From assembly GCF_019599145.1 (NCBI RefSeq), contig NZ_CP080647.1, positions 620,001 to 684,000 of the forward strand: a stretch of DNA of 64,000 nucleotides. Direction: 5' to 3'. Origin of the DNA: Streptomyces akebiae. GTDB lineage: Bacteria; Actinomycetota; Actinomycetes; Streptomycetales; Streptomycetaceae. Shown piece after piece: positions 54,080 through 62,243 of the stretch; within the stretch, counting starts at the first letter, position 1, and each line of letters opens with the position of its first letter. The position numbers were made by a program, and so were the translations under genes. The notes below the pieces were generated by a model. That model did no database searches. It had not been told where the DNA came from and saw only the letters and a program-made list of their open reading frames with translations.

Positions 54080-54892
54080 ATGACCAGTGTCCGTGGATTC
54101 CTCCACCCCAAGACGGCGAGCGGAGCCTCGTCGCTGATCCCGTCGCCGCCGTGGCACTACTCGGGCGACCTGCTGACGGTCGAGTACCGCACGGATCCGG
54201 CGCGGGTGCGTGAACTGCTGCCCCAGCCGCTGGAGTTGGCCGACGAGGACCCGGGAGCCGTGGCTCTCATCTGGGCCGACTGGCAGTCCTGCTCGGCGTC
54301 GGGAGCGGAACTGCTCGACCCCGTGCGCTCCCAGTACAAGGAGGCCTTCGCGGTCGTCCGCTGCGGGTACAAGGGGCGGACGTACTCGCGGTGCGTCCAC
54401 ATCTGGGTCGACAAGGACTTCGCGATCGCCCGCGGGCTGCACCAGGGGTACCCGAAGAAGCTCGGGTCCATCCACCAGACGCGGCCGCATCCGTACGGGC
54501 CCGCTCCGCGGATCGCGGCCGGGGCCCGGTTCGGGGCGACCCTGGCCGCGGCCGACCGGAGGCTGGCCCAGGCGGTGGTGACACTGCGGGAGCCGGCGGA
54601 GACGAACGGGTTCGTGAACGCGCATCCCATGGCGCATCACCGGTGGCTGCCGTCGATCGAGACCGGGAAGGGGCTGGCGCTGGACGAGTTGATCGAGACC
54701 GGGGCGGCGTCCTTCGAGGGGGGTCAGCCGTGGGTGGGTGAGGCGGAGCTGGAGTTGTTCGAGGCGCCGACGGAGGAACTGGCCCGGTTGGAGGTTCGTG
54801 AGCCGATCGCCGCGTACTACCGCCAGGTCGGGGTTGTCTGGGACGGGGGGCGACTTCTGGAGTCCGGGACGTCCGAGGCGTCTGCCGAGTGA
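54080..54892 (+). CDS. Acetoacetate decarboxylase-fold protein
   Basis: A 270-residue protein of the acetoacetate decarboxylase superfamily. It has PPWHYSGDLLTVEYRTDP, YKEAFAVVRCGYKGRTYSRCVHIWVD and the Lys-containing loop GYPKKLGSIHQT, where true decarboxylases carry the Schiff-base Lys. Many family members are not decarboxylases. It lies 13 bases after the reductase gene within the catabolic operon, so it probably acts on a pathway intermediate. Confidence 0.8.
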   Translation: MTSVRGFLHPKTASGASSLIPSPPWHYSGDLLTVEYRTDPARVRELLPQPLELADEDPGAVALIWADWQSCSASGAELLDPVRSQYKEAFAVVRCGYKGRTYSRCVHIWVDKDFAIARGLHQGYPKKLGSIHQTRPHPYGPAPRIAAGARFGATLAAADRRLAQAVVTLREPAETNGFVNAHPMAHHRWLPSIETGKGLALDELIETGAASFEGGQPWVGEAELELFEAPTEELARLEVREPIAAYYRQVGVVWDGGRLLESGTSEASAE

Positions 54893-54921
54893 GGTTCGTG
54901 GACGGGTGCGGGTTGTCCGTA

Positions 54922-54950
54922 GCCGGTCGCGCAGTTCCCCGCGCCCCTGG
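54922..54950. repeat. Dispersed extragenic repeat, copy 2
   Basis: All 29 bases are identical to 25210-25238. As with copy 1, it lies just after a gene (30 bases) and before the next gene of the same operon. The surrounding 25 bases also resemble each other loosely. Confidence 0.85.
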
Positions 54951-54991
54951 GTCGGCGGGTCACTCCCCATCGTGAGAAGGAAGCCCCTTTC

Positions 54992-56473
54992 ATGTCTGAC
55001 AAGTCTGACAAAACTTCTGACAAAACTATCGTCGCCGGAGTTTCCGTCGACACCCGGCACTGGATCGGTGGGCGGCGGGTCGCCTCCGCCGAGACCTTCA
55101 CGGACGTCTCCCCCATCGACGGGCGCGTCCTCGGCGAGATCGCGCGTGGTGGTACCGCCGAGGTCGAGGCCGCCGTCGCCGCCGCTCGGGAGGCCTTCCC
55201 CGCCTGGGCCGCCACCCCCCGCGCCGAACGCGCCCGGATCCTGCACGCCATCGCCGACGGCGTCGAGAAGCGACTCGAAGAGCTGGCGATCGTCGAGACG
55301 AACGACAACGGGGCGCTGCTGCGGTCCCACCGGCGGGGTGTCATGCCCCGGGTGGCCCACAACTTCCGGTTCTTCGCCGACTGGCTGCTGACGCTGGAGC
55401 ACGAGGACTTCGAGACACGCGGGCACACCAATCACGTGAGCTGGGACCCGGCGGGGCCGTGCGTGCTGATCACACCGTGGAACGCGCCGCTGATGCTGGC
55501 CACCTGGAAGGTCGCTCCGGCGCTGGCCGCCGGCAACACGGTGATCCTGAAGCCGGCCGAGTGGACCCCGCTGACCGCGTCGCTGCTGGCGGACATCGCC
55601 GCCGAGGCGGGGCTGCCCGCCGGGGTGCTCAACGTCGTCCAGGGGTACGGCTCGGAGATCGGCGACGCGCTCACCTCGCACCCGGACGTCCGGCGGATCA
55701 GTTTCACCGGCTCGGTGCCGACGGCCCGGCGGATCGCCGCGTCGGCGGCGCCGAACCTCACCCCCCTCAGCCTCGAACTGGGCGGCAAGTCACCGCTGCT
55801 GGTGTTCGCGGACGCCGATCTGGACCTGGCGGTGGACCTCGCGGTGGAGCAGTACGACAACGCCGGGCAGGTGTGCCTGGCCGCGACGCGGTTCCTCGTC
55901 GAGGAGTCGGTCGCCGAGGAGTTCACCCGGCGGTTCACGGAGAAGGCCGGTGCCCTGCGGCAGGGTGATCCCCGGGACGAGGCCACCGACATCGGGCCCA
56001 CCATCCATCCCCGCCAGCTGGAGAAGATCGACGGGTTCGTGCGGCGGGCCGTGGCGTCGGGGGCCCGGGTGGTCGTCGGCGGGCATCGCGTGGACGAGCA
56101 GTACTACGCGCCCACCCTGCTCACGGAGGTCGCGCAGGACTCGGAGATCGTGCAGGAGGAGGTCTTCGGGCCGGTGCTGACCCTCCAGACCTTCACCGAC
56201 GAGGACGAGGCCGTACGGCTCGCCGACGACACCCGCTTCGGGCTGGCCGCCACCCTCGCCACCGGTGACCCCGAGCGTGCGGCACGGGTCGCCGAGCGGC
56301 TGGTCGCGGGCACGGTGTGGGTGAACTGCTTCTTCGTACGCGATCTGCAGGCGCCCTTCGGCGGCTCCCGTCAGTCCGGGGTCGGCCGCGAGGGCGGAAC
56401 CTGGAGCTTCGACTTCTACTGCGACCTGAAGAACACCGTGACCGCGCCGAACGGATGGAAGAGCCATGGGTGA
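54992..56473 (+). CDS. hpaE: 5-carboxymethyl-2-hydroxymuconate semialdehyde dehydrogenase
   Basis: A 493-residue aldehyde dehydrogenase with substrate/cofactor motif TPWNAPLMLATWKVAPAL, TGSVPTARRIA, catalytic Glu in LELGGKSP and nucleophile C295 in NAGQVCLAATR. The match to HpaE, rather than general ALDHs, is supported by the adjacent HpaD dioxygenase and FAH hydrolase. It would oxidise the ring-cleavage semialdehyde to the dicarboxylate. The start has AGAAGG upstream; the end overlaps the next gene by eight bases. Confidence 0.85.
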   Translation: MSDKSDKTSDKTIVAGVSVDTRHWIGGRRVASAETFTDVSPIDGRVLGEIARGGTAEVEAAVAAAREAFPAWAATPRAERARILHAIADGVEKRLEELAIVETNDNGALLRSHRRGVMPRVAHNFRFFADWLLTLEHEDFETRGHTNHVSWDPAGPCVLITPWNAPLMLATWKVAPALAAGNTVILKPAEWTPLTASLLADIAAEAGLPAGVLNVVQGYGSEIGDALTSHPDVRRISFTGSVPTARRIAASAAPNLTPLSLELGGKSPLLVFADADLDLAVDLAVEQYDNAGQVCLAATRFLVEESVAEEFTRRFTEKAGALRQGDPRDEATDIGPTIHPRQLEKIDGFVRRAVASGARVVVGGHRVDEQYYAPTLLTEVAQDSEIVQEEVFGPVLTLQTFTDEDEAVRLADDTRFGLAATLATGDPERAARVAERLVAGTVWVNCFFVRDLQAPFGGSRQSGVGREGGTWSFDFYCDLKNTVTAPNGWKSHG

Positions 56474-57386
56474 GATCGTCGGGGCGGGACTCCTCGCCCA
56501 CGTCCCCACCATCGTCCTGCCGGAGGCCGACCGGCTGGAGCTGAACGAGGGCAAGGAGATCACCCTCGTCACCGGTCTGCGGGAGCTGCGCCGGGACGTC
56601 TTCGACCGTGACGACTACGACACCGTCGTCGTCCTCGACTCGCACTGGGCGACCACCGTCGAGTTCGTGGTCGCCGCGCAAGCGCGCCGGGCCGGTCTCT
56701 TCACCTCCGAGGAGCTGCCGCGCGGGATGTGCCGGATGCCCTACGACTTCCCCGGTGACCCCGAACTCGCCCTCAACATCGAGAAGTTCGCGGACAAGCA
56801 CGGCACCTGGATCACCGCGATCGAGGACGAGTACCTGCCGATCTACTACGCCACGATCAACCTCTGGAAGTTCCTCGGCGAGGGGCTGCCGGACAAGCGG
56901 TGGGTGACCATCGGGGTCTGTCAGACCGGGGACATGGAGGACCATCTGCGGCTGGGGCGGGCGCTCGCCGACGGGATCGCCGCCACCCCGGGGCGGCGGG
57001 TCCTGGTCATCGCCTCGGGCGCGCTGTCGCACACCTTCTGGCCGCTGCGCGAGCTGCGCGACCACGAGGCCTCCGATCCGGCGCACATCTTCACGCCGGA
57101 GGCCCGCGAGGCCGACCACGAGCGGATCGCCTGGTTCAAGGAGGGCCGGCACGACAAGGTCCTCGACACCATGGACGCGTTCTGGAAGTTCAAGCCCGAG
57201 GCCAGGTTCTTCCACTACCTGATGATGGCGGGCGCCCTGGGCGAGCGGGCCTGCGTCGCCAGGGCCCGGCAGTACGGGCAGTACGAGAACTCCATCGGCA
57301 CGGGTCAGGTCCACCTCTGGTTCGACCGCCCCGCGGGCGGCTGGACCGCCTCCTCTCCCCGACTCCCCCAGGAAGGCCTGTCATGA
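56466..57386 (+). CDS. hpaD: Homoprotocatechuate-type extradiol dioxygenase (class III)
   Basis: A 306-residue LigB-family extradiol dioxygenase. Iron-ligand His are expected at H12 (GLLAHVP) and H60 (LDSHWATT), with an acidic ligand in the C-terminal part; IASGALSHTFWP is a further active-site segment. The best family match is 3,4-dihydroxyphenylacetate 2,3-dioxygenase, which opens homoprotocatechuate next to its hydroxyls. It overlaps hpaE and the next gene, so the three are co-translated. Confidence 0.85.
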   Translation: MGEIVGAGLLAHVPTIVLPEADRLELNEGKEITLVTGLRELRRDVFDRDDYDTVVVLDSHWATTVEFVVAAQARRAGLFTSEELPRGMCRMPYDFPGDPELALNIEKFADKHGTWITAIEDEYLPIYYATINLWKFLGEGLPDKRWVTIGVCQTGDMEDHLRLGRALADGIAATPGRRVLVIASGALSHTFWPLRELRDHEASDPAHIFTPEAREADHERIAWFKEGRHDKVLDTMDAFWKFKPEARFFHYLMMAGALGERACVARARQYGQYENSIGTGQVHLWFDRPAGGWTASSPRLPQEGLS

Positions 57387-58228
57387 CCGAGTACCGCCGC
57401 ATCCTCCTGGACGGCGCCACCGTCCAGGTCACCGTCGACGGGGACGAGCTCGTCGCCGGGGACGGCCGTCGCGTCAAGATCGAGGAGGCGCATCACCTTC
57501 CGCCGGTCGTGCCGTCGAAGGTGGTCGCCGTCCACCTCAACCACCGCAGCCGGGTCGACGAGTTCCGGATCGAACTGCCCGAGACGCCGACCTACTTCCA
57601 CAAGCCGACCTCCTCCCTCAACGCCCACAAAGGCGCGATCGTCCGCCCCGAGGGCTGCAAGTGGCTCAACTACGAGGGCGAGGTCGCCATCGTCATCGGG
57701 AGGACGGCCAGGAACATCTCCCCGGCCGAGGCGGGCGCGTACATCGCCGGCTACACGATCGCCAACGACTACGGCCTGCACGACTTCCGTGACACCGACG
57801 CCGGTTCGATGCTGCGGGTGAAGGGGTCCGACACCCTCTGCCCACTCGGCCCGGGCCTGGTCACCGACTGGGACTTCCACGGCAAGCGGCTGCGGACGTA
57901 CGTCAACGGCGAGGTCGTCCAGGACGGATCGACGGACGAGATGAAGTGGGACATGCACTACCTCGTCGCCGACATCGCCCGCACCATCACGCTGTACCCG
58001 GGGGACGTGCTGCTCTCCGGCACCCCGGCCAACTCCCGGCCCGTACAGCCCGGTGATGTCGTCGAGGTGGAGGTGGAGGGCCTCGGACGGCTCACCAACC
58101 ACGTCGTCACCGGCCCCACCGCCGTACGCGCCGACGTCGGCGCGCAGCCCACCGAGTCCGAGGAGGTCCTGTCCACGGCACTCGGCGGCGACTGGGAGTT
58201 CCGTGGCATCCGGCCGCCGCGGCGGTGA
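57383..58228 (+). CDS. Fumarylacetoacetate hydrolase family protein (HpaG-like)
   Basis: A 281-residue FAH-fold enzyme. The metal ligands lie in NYEGEVAIVIGR (two Glu) and ANDYGLHDFRDTD (Asp), with KGSDTLCPLGPGLV and LLSGTPANSRPVQPGD typical of isomerase/decarboxylases that act after HpaE in homoprotocatechuate breakdown. ATGA overlap with the dioxygenase stop. It is last gene of the operon: a terminator and a duplicated copy of its 3' end follow. Confidence 0.85.
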   Translation: MTEYRRILLDGATVQVTVDGDELVAGDGRRVKIEEAHHLPPVVPSKVVAVHLNHRSRVDEFRIELPETPTYFHKPTSSLNAHKGAIVRPEGCKWLNYEGEVAIVIGRTARNISPAEAGAYIAGYTIANDYGLHDFRDTDAGSMLRVKGSDTLCPLGPGLVTDWDFHGKRLRTYVNGEVVQDGSTDEMKWDMHYLVADIARTITLYPGDVLLSGTPANSRPVQPGDVVEVEVEGLGRLTNHVVTGPTAVRADVGAQPTESEEVLSTALGGDWEFRGIRPPRR

Positions 58229-58271
58229 GATCGCGGTGGGGTTCCGTGGTGCCCGGCCGCCCCGGCGGTGA
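58198..58271. repeat. Direct repeat duplicating the end of the FAH gene
   Basis: The last 31 bases of the gene including its stop (58198-58228) recur with three mismatches at 58241-58271, 43 bases downstream. The copy forms the left arm of the terminator hairpin. Confidence 0.75.
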
Positions 58272-58284
58272 CGTACCGGGGCGG
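58257..58284 (+). terminator. Terminator of the catabolic operon
   Basis: Perfect nine-base arms ccgccccgg and ccggggcgg (58257-58265, 58276-58284) with a 10-base loop, 29 bases after the FAH-family stop. Confidence 0.7.
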
Positions 58285-58306
58285 GGACGGGCGGATGGCG
58301 GGCGGG

Positions 58307-58312
58307 TAGGGT
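58307..58312 (+). promoter_or_regulatory. -10 box of probable leaderless tetR promoter
   Basis: TAGGGT ends seven bases before the ATG at 58320, and no ribosome site is present, as expected of a leaderless regulator message. No copy of the GTTTGG dyad is seen here. Confidence 0.5.
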
Positions 58313-58319
58313 CACGCGC

Positions 58320-59030
58320 ATGACCGACTCCGCCGACGTCCCGAAGAGCCGACGGCCACGCAAGCGCCTGCACTACGGCGAGGGGCGCGAGGCCCTGCTC
58401 AACGCCGCCGTGCGCGTGGTGGCGCGGGGCGGGTTGCGCAAGCTCACCTATCGGGCGGTCGCGGAGGAGGCGGGGGTCACCCACGGGCTCGTGGTGCACC
58501 ACTTCGGCTCGCGTGACGCCCTGATCGAGGAGGCCCTCGCCCACACCATCCGCACCTCTCTCGACACCAGCTCCCTCGAACCGGGCACCGGAAAGGTCAC
58601 GGACTTCTCCACCGGTCTGTCGGAGATGGTCACGGCCGATCCGGACACCCAGGCGTTCCAGTACGAACTGCTGCTGGAGTCCCGCCGCAGGCCGGAGCTG
58701 CTGCCGCAGATCCGTGAGCTCTACGACGAGTACTTCGACGCCGCCCAGCGCGAGCTGGGCCGGATGCTGCCGGCCGGCGCGGACAGGGCGCTGACCCGGC
58801 TGGTCTTCGCCGCGCTCGACGGTCTCGTGCTGCACCAGCTGGTCTTCGACGAGCCCGACGTCACGGAGCGGGCCGTGGAAGAGCTGCGTGTCCTCCTGCG
58901 GCTGCTCCACGCCGACGGCGAGGGGCGCGAGGACGGCGCGACCGACGCGGCGGCGGGCGAGGCCGGCTCGACGGGCGCGACCGACGCGACGGGCAAGGCC
59001 GACGCGGTGGGCGAAGCCGCCCGCACCTAG
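58320..59030 (+). CDS. TetR family regulator of the catabolic region
   Basis: A 236-residue TetR-type repressor. The HTH is at about 20-62 (REALLNAAVRVVARGGLRKLTYRAVAEEAGVTHGLVVHHFGSRDAL). The C-terminus is a low-complexity tail rich in Ala, Gly, Asp and Thr (about 25 residues). It is the only regulator inside the 49.7-63 kb region and sits between two of the three operons bearing the GTTTGG-NN-CCAAAC dyad. It is therefore the leading candidate to bind that site; this is inferred from position. Confidence 0.9.
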   Translation: MTDSADVPKSRRPRKRLHYGEGREALLNAAVRVVARGGLRKLTYRAVAEEAGVTHGLVVHHFGSRDALIEEALAHTIRTSLDTSSLEPGTGKVTDFSTGLSEMVTADPDTQAFQYELLLESRRRPELLPQIRELYDEYFDAAQRELGRMLPAGADRALTRLVFAALDGLVLHQLVFDEPDVTERAVEELRVLLRLLHADGEGREDGATDAAAGEAGSTGATDATGKADAVGEAART

Positions 59031-59050
59031 CTTCCGACCTGCGCTGTCGC

Positions 59051-59080
59051 GGCCCCGGGCGTCCGACGTCCGGGGCCTTT
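59051..59080 (+). terminator. tetR terminator
   Basis: Arms GGCCCCGG and CCGGGGCC (59051-59058, 59070-59077) with an 11-base loop, followed by TTT, 20 bases after the TetR stop. Confidence 0.75.
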
Positions 59081-59099
59081 CGGCGTTCCCGCGCCCGCC

Positions 59100-59135
59100 T
59101 GTCACACCTGCTGTCACACCTGCCGTTACACCTGC
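59100..59135. repeat. Three tandem 12-base repeats
   Basis: The unit tgtcacacctgc occurs at 59100-59111 and 59112-59123, with a two-mismatch copy cgttacacctgc at 59124-59135. The array lies just upstream of the permease promoter and could be slippage or a repeated protein-binding site. Confidence 0.75.
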
Positions 59136-59156
59136 CGAAAATCTTCACCACACCCC

Positions 59157-59210
59157 TTGCCAAACGGATAGTTCGGGCCCACGATGAGGCAACTCGTTTG
59201 GGCCTAAACG
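59157..59210 (+). promoter_or_regulatory. Promoter and operator of the permease operon
   Basis: A -35 TTGCCA (59157-59162), 17-base spacer and -10 CACGAT (59180-59185). The dyad CGTTTGGGCCTAAACG (59195-59210) covers the expected start; it is the GTTTGG-NN-CCAAAC motif with one mismatch. Confidence 0.65.
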
Positions 59211-59244
59211 AATCCATCCTTCCCGTCCCCGACAGGTGATCCGA

Positions 59245-60702
59245 GTGGACAGTCAGACGGCGGTCGCCCCGCACAGCTCACCAGACCCATCCACCGCAGG
59301 CAGGCTCAAGCCCGATTCGCTCGGCGTCCTGGGCATCCTCTTCTTCGTCCTTTCCGCCCAGGCCCCGCTGACCGGCATCGCCGGAGCCGTCCCCATCGCC
59401 GTCGTCATCGGCAACGGGGCCGGCGTCCCCGCCGCGTACCTCGCGGCCGGCGTCGTGATCCTGCTGTTCTCCATCGGCTTCGTCGCCATGGGCCGCCACG
59501 TCGTGGACGCCGGCGCCTTCTACACGTACATCGGCAAGGGGCTGGGCCGCTCGGCCGGCTCCGGCAGCGCCGGTGTCGCGCTCTTCGCCTACTGCGCCAT
59601 CCAGGCCGCGATGTACGGCCTGTACGGCGCGACGGTGAGCGGCCTCGTCGAGCACTACACCGGCGCGAGCATCGCGTGGTGGGTCTGGGCGCTGGTCACG
59701 ATGGTCGTGGTGCAGGTCCTCGGCGCCGCCGGGATCGAGATGGGCGCCAAGGTCCTGGCCGTGTTCGTCCTGGCGGAGTTCAGCATCCTGATCGCCTTCG
59801 CCTTCGTGACCTTCTTCAAGGGCGGCGGCCCCGAGGGGCTCGGCCTCGCCGACAGCTTCTCGCCGGACGCGGCGCTCCAGGGCGCCCCCGGTGTGGCGCT
59901 GATGTTCGCCGTGGCGTCCATGTTCGGTTTCGAGGCGACCGCCATCTACGGCGAGGAGGCCCGGGAGCCCCGGAGGACCGTCCCCCGCGCCACCTATCTG
60001 TCCGTCGCGGTGGTCACCGGTTTCTTCGCCTTCACCTCGTGGATGCTGGTCTCCGCGCACGGCGCCTCCCGGGCCACGGCCGAGGCGGGCAAGGCGCTGG
60101 AGGGCGGCGACGCCGCCGGCTGGGTCTTCGCGCCCATCGCGGCGGAGTTCGGCGCCTGGACCGGCGACGTCCTGCCCGTGCTGCTGGCCACCTCGCTGTT
60201 CGCCGGCATCCTGGCCTTCCACAACTCCGCCAACCGCTATCTGTTCTCCCTGGGCCGCGAGGGCCTGCTGCCGCGCGGGCTCACCACACTGAACGGACGC
60301 CACTCCCCCTGGGCGGCCGGCCTCGTCCAGACCGTGATCGCGGCGGCCCTGGTCCTGCCCTTCGCGCTGCTGGGCAAGGACCCCGTGCTCACGCTGTTCT
60401 CCTGGTTCAGCGGGGTGGCCGTCCTGGCGATGATGCTGCTGTACTTCCTGACCTCCGTCTCCGTGGTGGTCTTCTTCCGCCGCTCACGTGCCGACACCCG
60501 GCCCTGGAACACCCTGATCGCCCCGGTCCTGGGCGCGCTCGGCATCGCCGGGGCGATCTGGCTGATCATCGAGAACTTCACCACCCTCATCGGCGGCGAC
60601 CGGACCACCGCCGTGTGGCTGCAACTGACCGTTCCCGCGGTGCTGGTCCTGGGGCTCGTCGTGGCACGGCTGACCCGGGGCGCCCGGACCGTCACGGACT
60701 GA
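59245..60702 (+). CDS. APC family amino acid/amine permease
   Basis: A 485-residue transporter with about 12 membrane helices, of the APC superfamily near PuuP and EutP-like amine permeases. The unwound first helix region is SAQAPLTGIAGAVP, and the conserved GFEATAIYGEEAREP and AFHNSANRYLFSLGREG are clear. GTG 59245 is preferred to GTG 59236 because AGGTGA then lies at proper distance. It heads an operon with an aldehyde dehydrogenase and a gamma-glutamyl hydrolase, so it probably imports the amine that the pathway degrades. Confidence 0.88.
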   Translation: MDSQTAVAPHSSPDPSTAGRLKPDSLGVLGILFFVLSAQAPLTGIAGAVPIAVVIGNGAGVPAAYLAAGVVILLFSIGFVAMGRHVVDAGAFYTYIGKGLGRSAGSGSAGVALFAYCAIQAAMYGLYGATVSGLVEHYTGASIAWWVWALVTMVVVQVLGAAGIEMGAKVLAVFVLAEFSILIAFAFVTFFKGGGPEGLGLADSFSPDAALQGAPGVALMFAVASMFGFEATAIYGEEAREPRRTVPRATYLSVAVVTGFFAFTSWMLVSAHGASRATAEAGKALEGGDAAGWVFAPIAAEFGAWTGDVLPVLLATSLFAGILAFHNSANRYLFSLGREGLLPRGLTTLNGRHSPWAAGLVQTVIAAALVLPFALLGKDPVLTLFSWFSGVAVLAMMLLYFLTSVSVVVFFRRSRADTRPWNTLIAPVLGALGIAGAIWLIIENFTTLIGGDRTTAVWLQLTVPAVLVLGLVVARLTRGARTVTD

Positions 60703-60752
60703 CCGCCGCCCCCGACGCCCCCGCCCACGCAAGGACAAGAAGAGGAGAGCTG

Positions 60753-62243
60753 ATGCCCGCCCCCGCCCACGACACCCTGCTCCGTCGCGCCGAGGAGCTG
60801 GATCCGCCCGACCAGCACCACATCGACGGGGTGGACGAGCCGGGCGGGGGCGCCTCCTTCGCCGTCGTGTCGCCCCGCGACGGGCGGCTCCTGGTCGAGG
60901 TCGCCGACGCCGGGAGCGCCGAGGTCGACCTGGCCGTGGCCGCCGCCCGCCGCGCGTTCGACTCCGGCCCGTGGCCCCGTCTCGCCCCCGCCGACCGCGG
61001 CCGGATCCTGCTGCGCGTCGCCGAGCTCCTTCAGGAGAAGCGGGAGCAGCTCGCCCTGACCATCACCCTGGAGATGGGCAAGCCGTACACGGAGGCGCAC
61101 GACATCGAACTGCGCGCGGCGATCAACACCTTCCGCTGGTACGGGCAGCTGGCCGACAAACTCACCGACGAGTCGCCCCACACCTCCCCCGACGCCCTGG
61201 CCCTGGTCACCAGGGAACCCGCCGGTGTCGTGGGGGCGGTGGTGCCTTGGAACTTTCCACTCACGCTGGCGAGTTGGAAGGTCGCCCCGGCGCTGGCGGC
61301 CGGCTGCACGGTCGTCCTGAAGCCGTCCGAGAACTCCCCGCTGTCCGCCCTGCTCCTCGGCCGGATCGCCACCGAGGCGGGACTGCCGGCGGGTGTCCTC
61401 AACGTCGTCACCGGTGACGGGCCCACGGCGGGGCGGGCCATCGGACTCCACCCCGGCGTGGACGTGCTGGCGTTCACCGGGTCCACGGCGGTCGGCCGGC
61501 ATTTCCTGCGCTACGCCGCCGACTCCAACCTCAAGCGCGTCTGGCTGGAGCTGGGCGGCAAGTCGCCGAACATCATCCTCCCCGACGCCCCCGACCTGGA
61601 GAGGGCCGCCGCCACCGCCGCCTGGGGCATCTTCTTCAACCAGGGCGAGATGTGCACCGCGCCCTCCCGGCTCCTGGTGCACTCCTCCGTCGCCGAACGC
61701 GTCACCGAGGCGATCGTGGCCCGAGCCCGGGAGCTGCGTGTCGGCGACCCTCTCGACCCGGCCACCGAGATGGGCGCCCTGGTCCGCGAGGCCCACCTCG
61801 ACCGGGTCCTCGACCACATCGGCACCGGCGTGGACGAAGGCGCGCGACTGCTGGCGGGCGGCGAGCGCACCCTGCACCACACCGGCGGCAGCTATCTGCG
61901 GCCCACCGTCTTCGACCGGGTGGAGCCGGGCATGCGGCTGGCCCGCGAGGAGATCTTCGGCCCGGTCCTGTCCGTCCTCACCTTCGACGACCTCGACGAG
62001 GCCGTGCGGCTGGCCAACGCCACCGAGTACGGTCTCGCCGCCGGGCTGTGGACCTCCGACCTGTCCACCGCCCACCGGGTCTCGCGTGCGCTGCGGGCCG
62101 GCACGGTGTGGGTCAACTGCTACGAGGAGGGCGACCTGACCGTCCCCTTCGGCGGCATGAAGCAGTCGGGCAACGGCCGTGACAAGTCCGCCCACGCCCT
62201 GGAGAAGTACACCGAGTTGAAGACCACGTGGATCCAGCTGTGA
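60753..62243 (+). CDS. Aldehyde dehydrogenase (PuuC-like)
   Basis: A 496-residue NAD(P)-dependent aldehyde dehydrogenase: VVPWNFPLTLASWKVAPAL, TGSTAVGRHFL, catalytic Glu in LELGGKSPN, nucleophile Cys in FFNQGEMCTAPSR and C-terminal PFGGMKQSGNGRDKS. By context it would oxidise gamma-glutamylamino-aldehydes, as PuuC does in E. coli. AGGAGAG precedes the ATG, and its stop overlaps the next GTG. Confidence 0.88.
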   Translation: MPAPAHDTLLRRAEELDPPDQHHIDGVDEPGGGASFAVVSPRDGRLLVEVADAGSAEVDLAVAAARRAFDSGPWPRLAPADRGRILLRVAELLQEKREQLALTITLEMGKPYTEAHDIELRAAINTFRWYGQLADKLTDESPHTSPDALALVTREPAGVVGAVVPWNFPLTLASWKVAPALAAGCTVVLKPSENSPLSALLLGRIATEAGLPAGVLNVVTGDGPTAGRAIGLHPGVDVLAFTGSTAVGRHFLRYAADSNLKRVWLELGGKSPNIILPDAPDLERAAATAAWGIFFNQGEMCTAPSRLLVHSSVAERVTEAIVARARELRVGDPLDPATEMGALVREAHLDRVLDHIGTGVDEGARLLAGGERTLHHTGGSYLRPTVFDRVEPGMRLAREEIFGPVLSVLTFDDLDEAVRLANATEYGLAAGLWTSDLSTAHRVSRALRAGTVWVNCYEEGDLTVPFGGMKQSGNGRDKSAHALEKYTELKTTWIQL

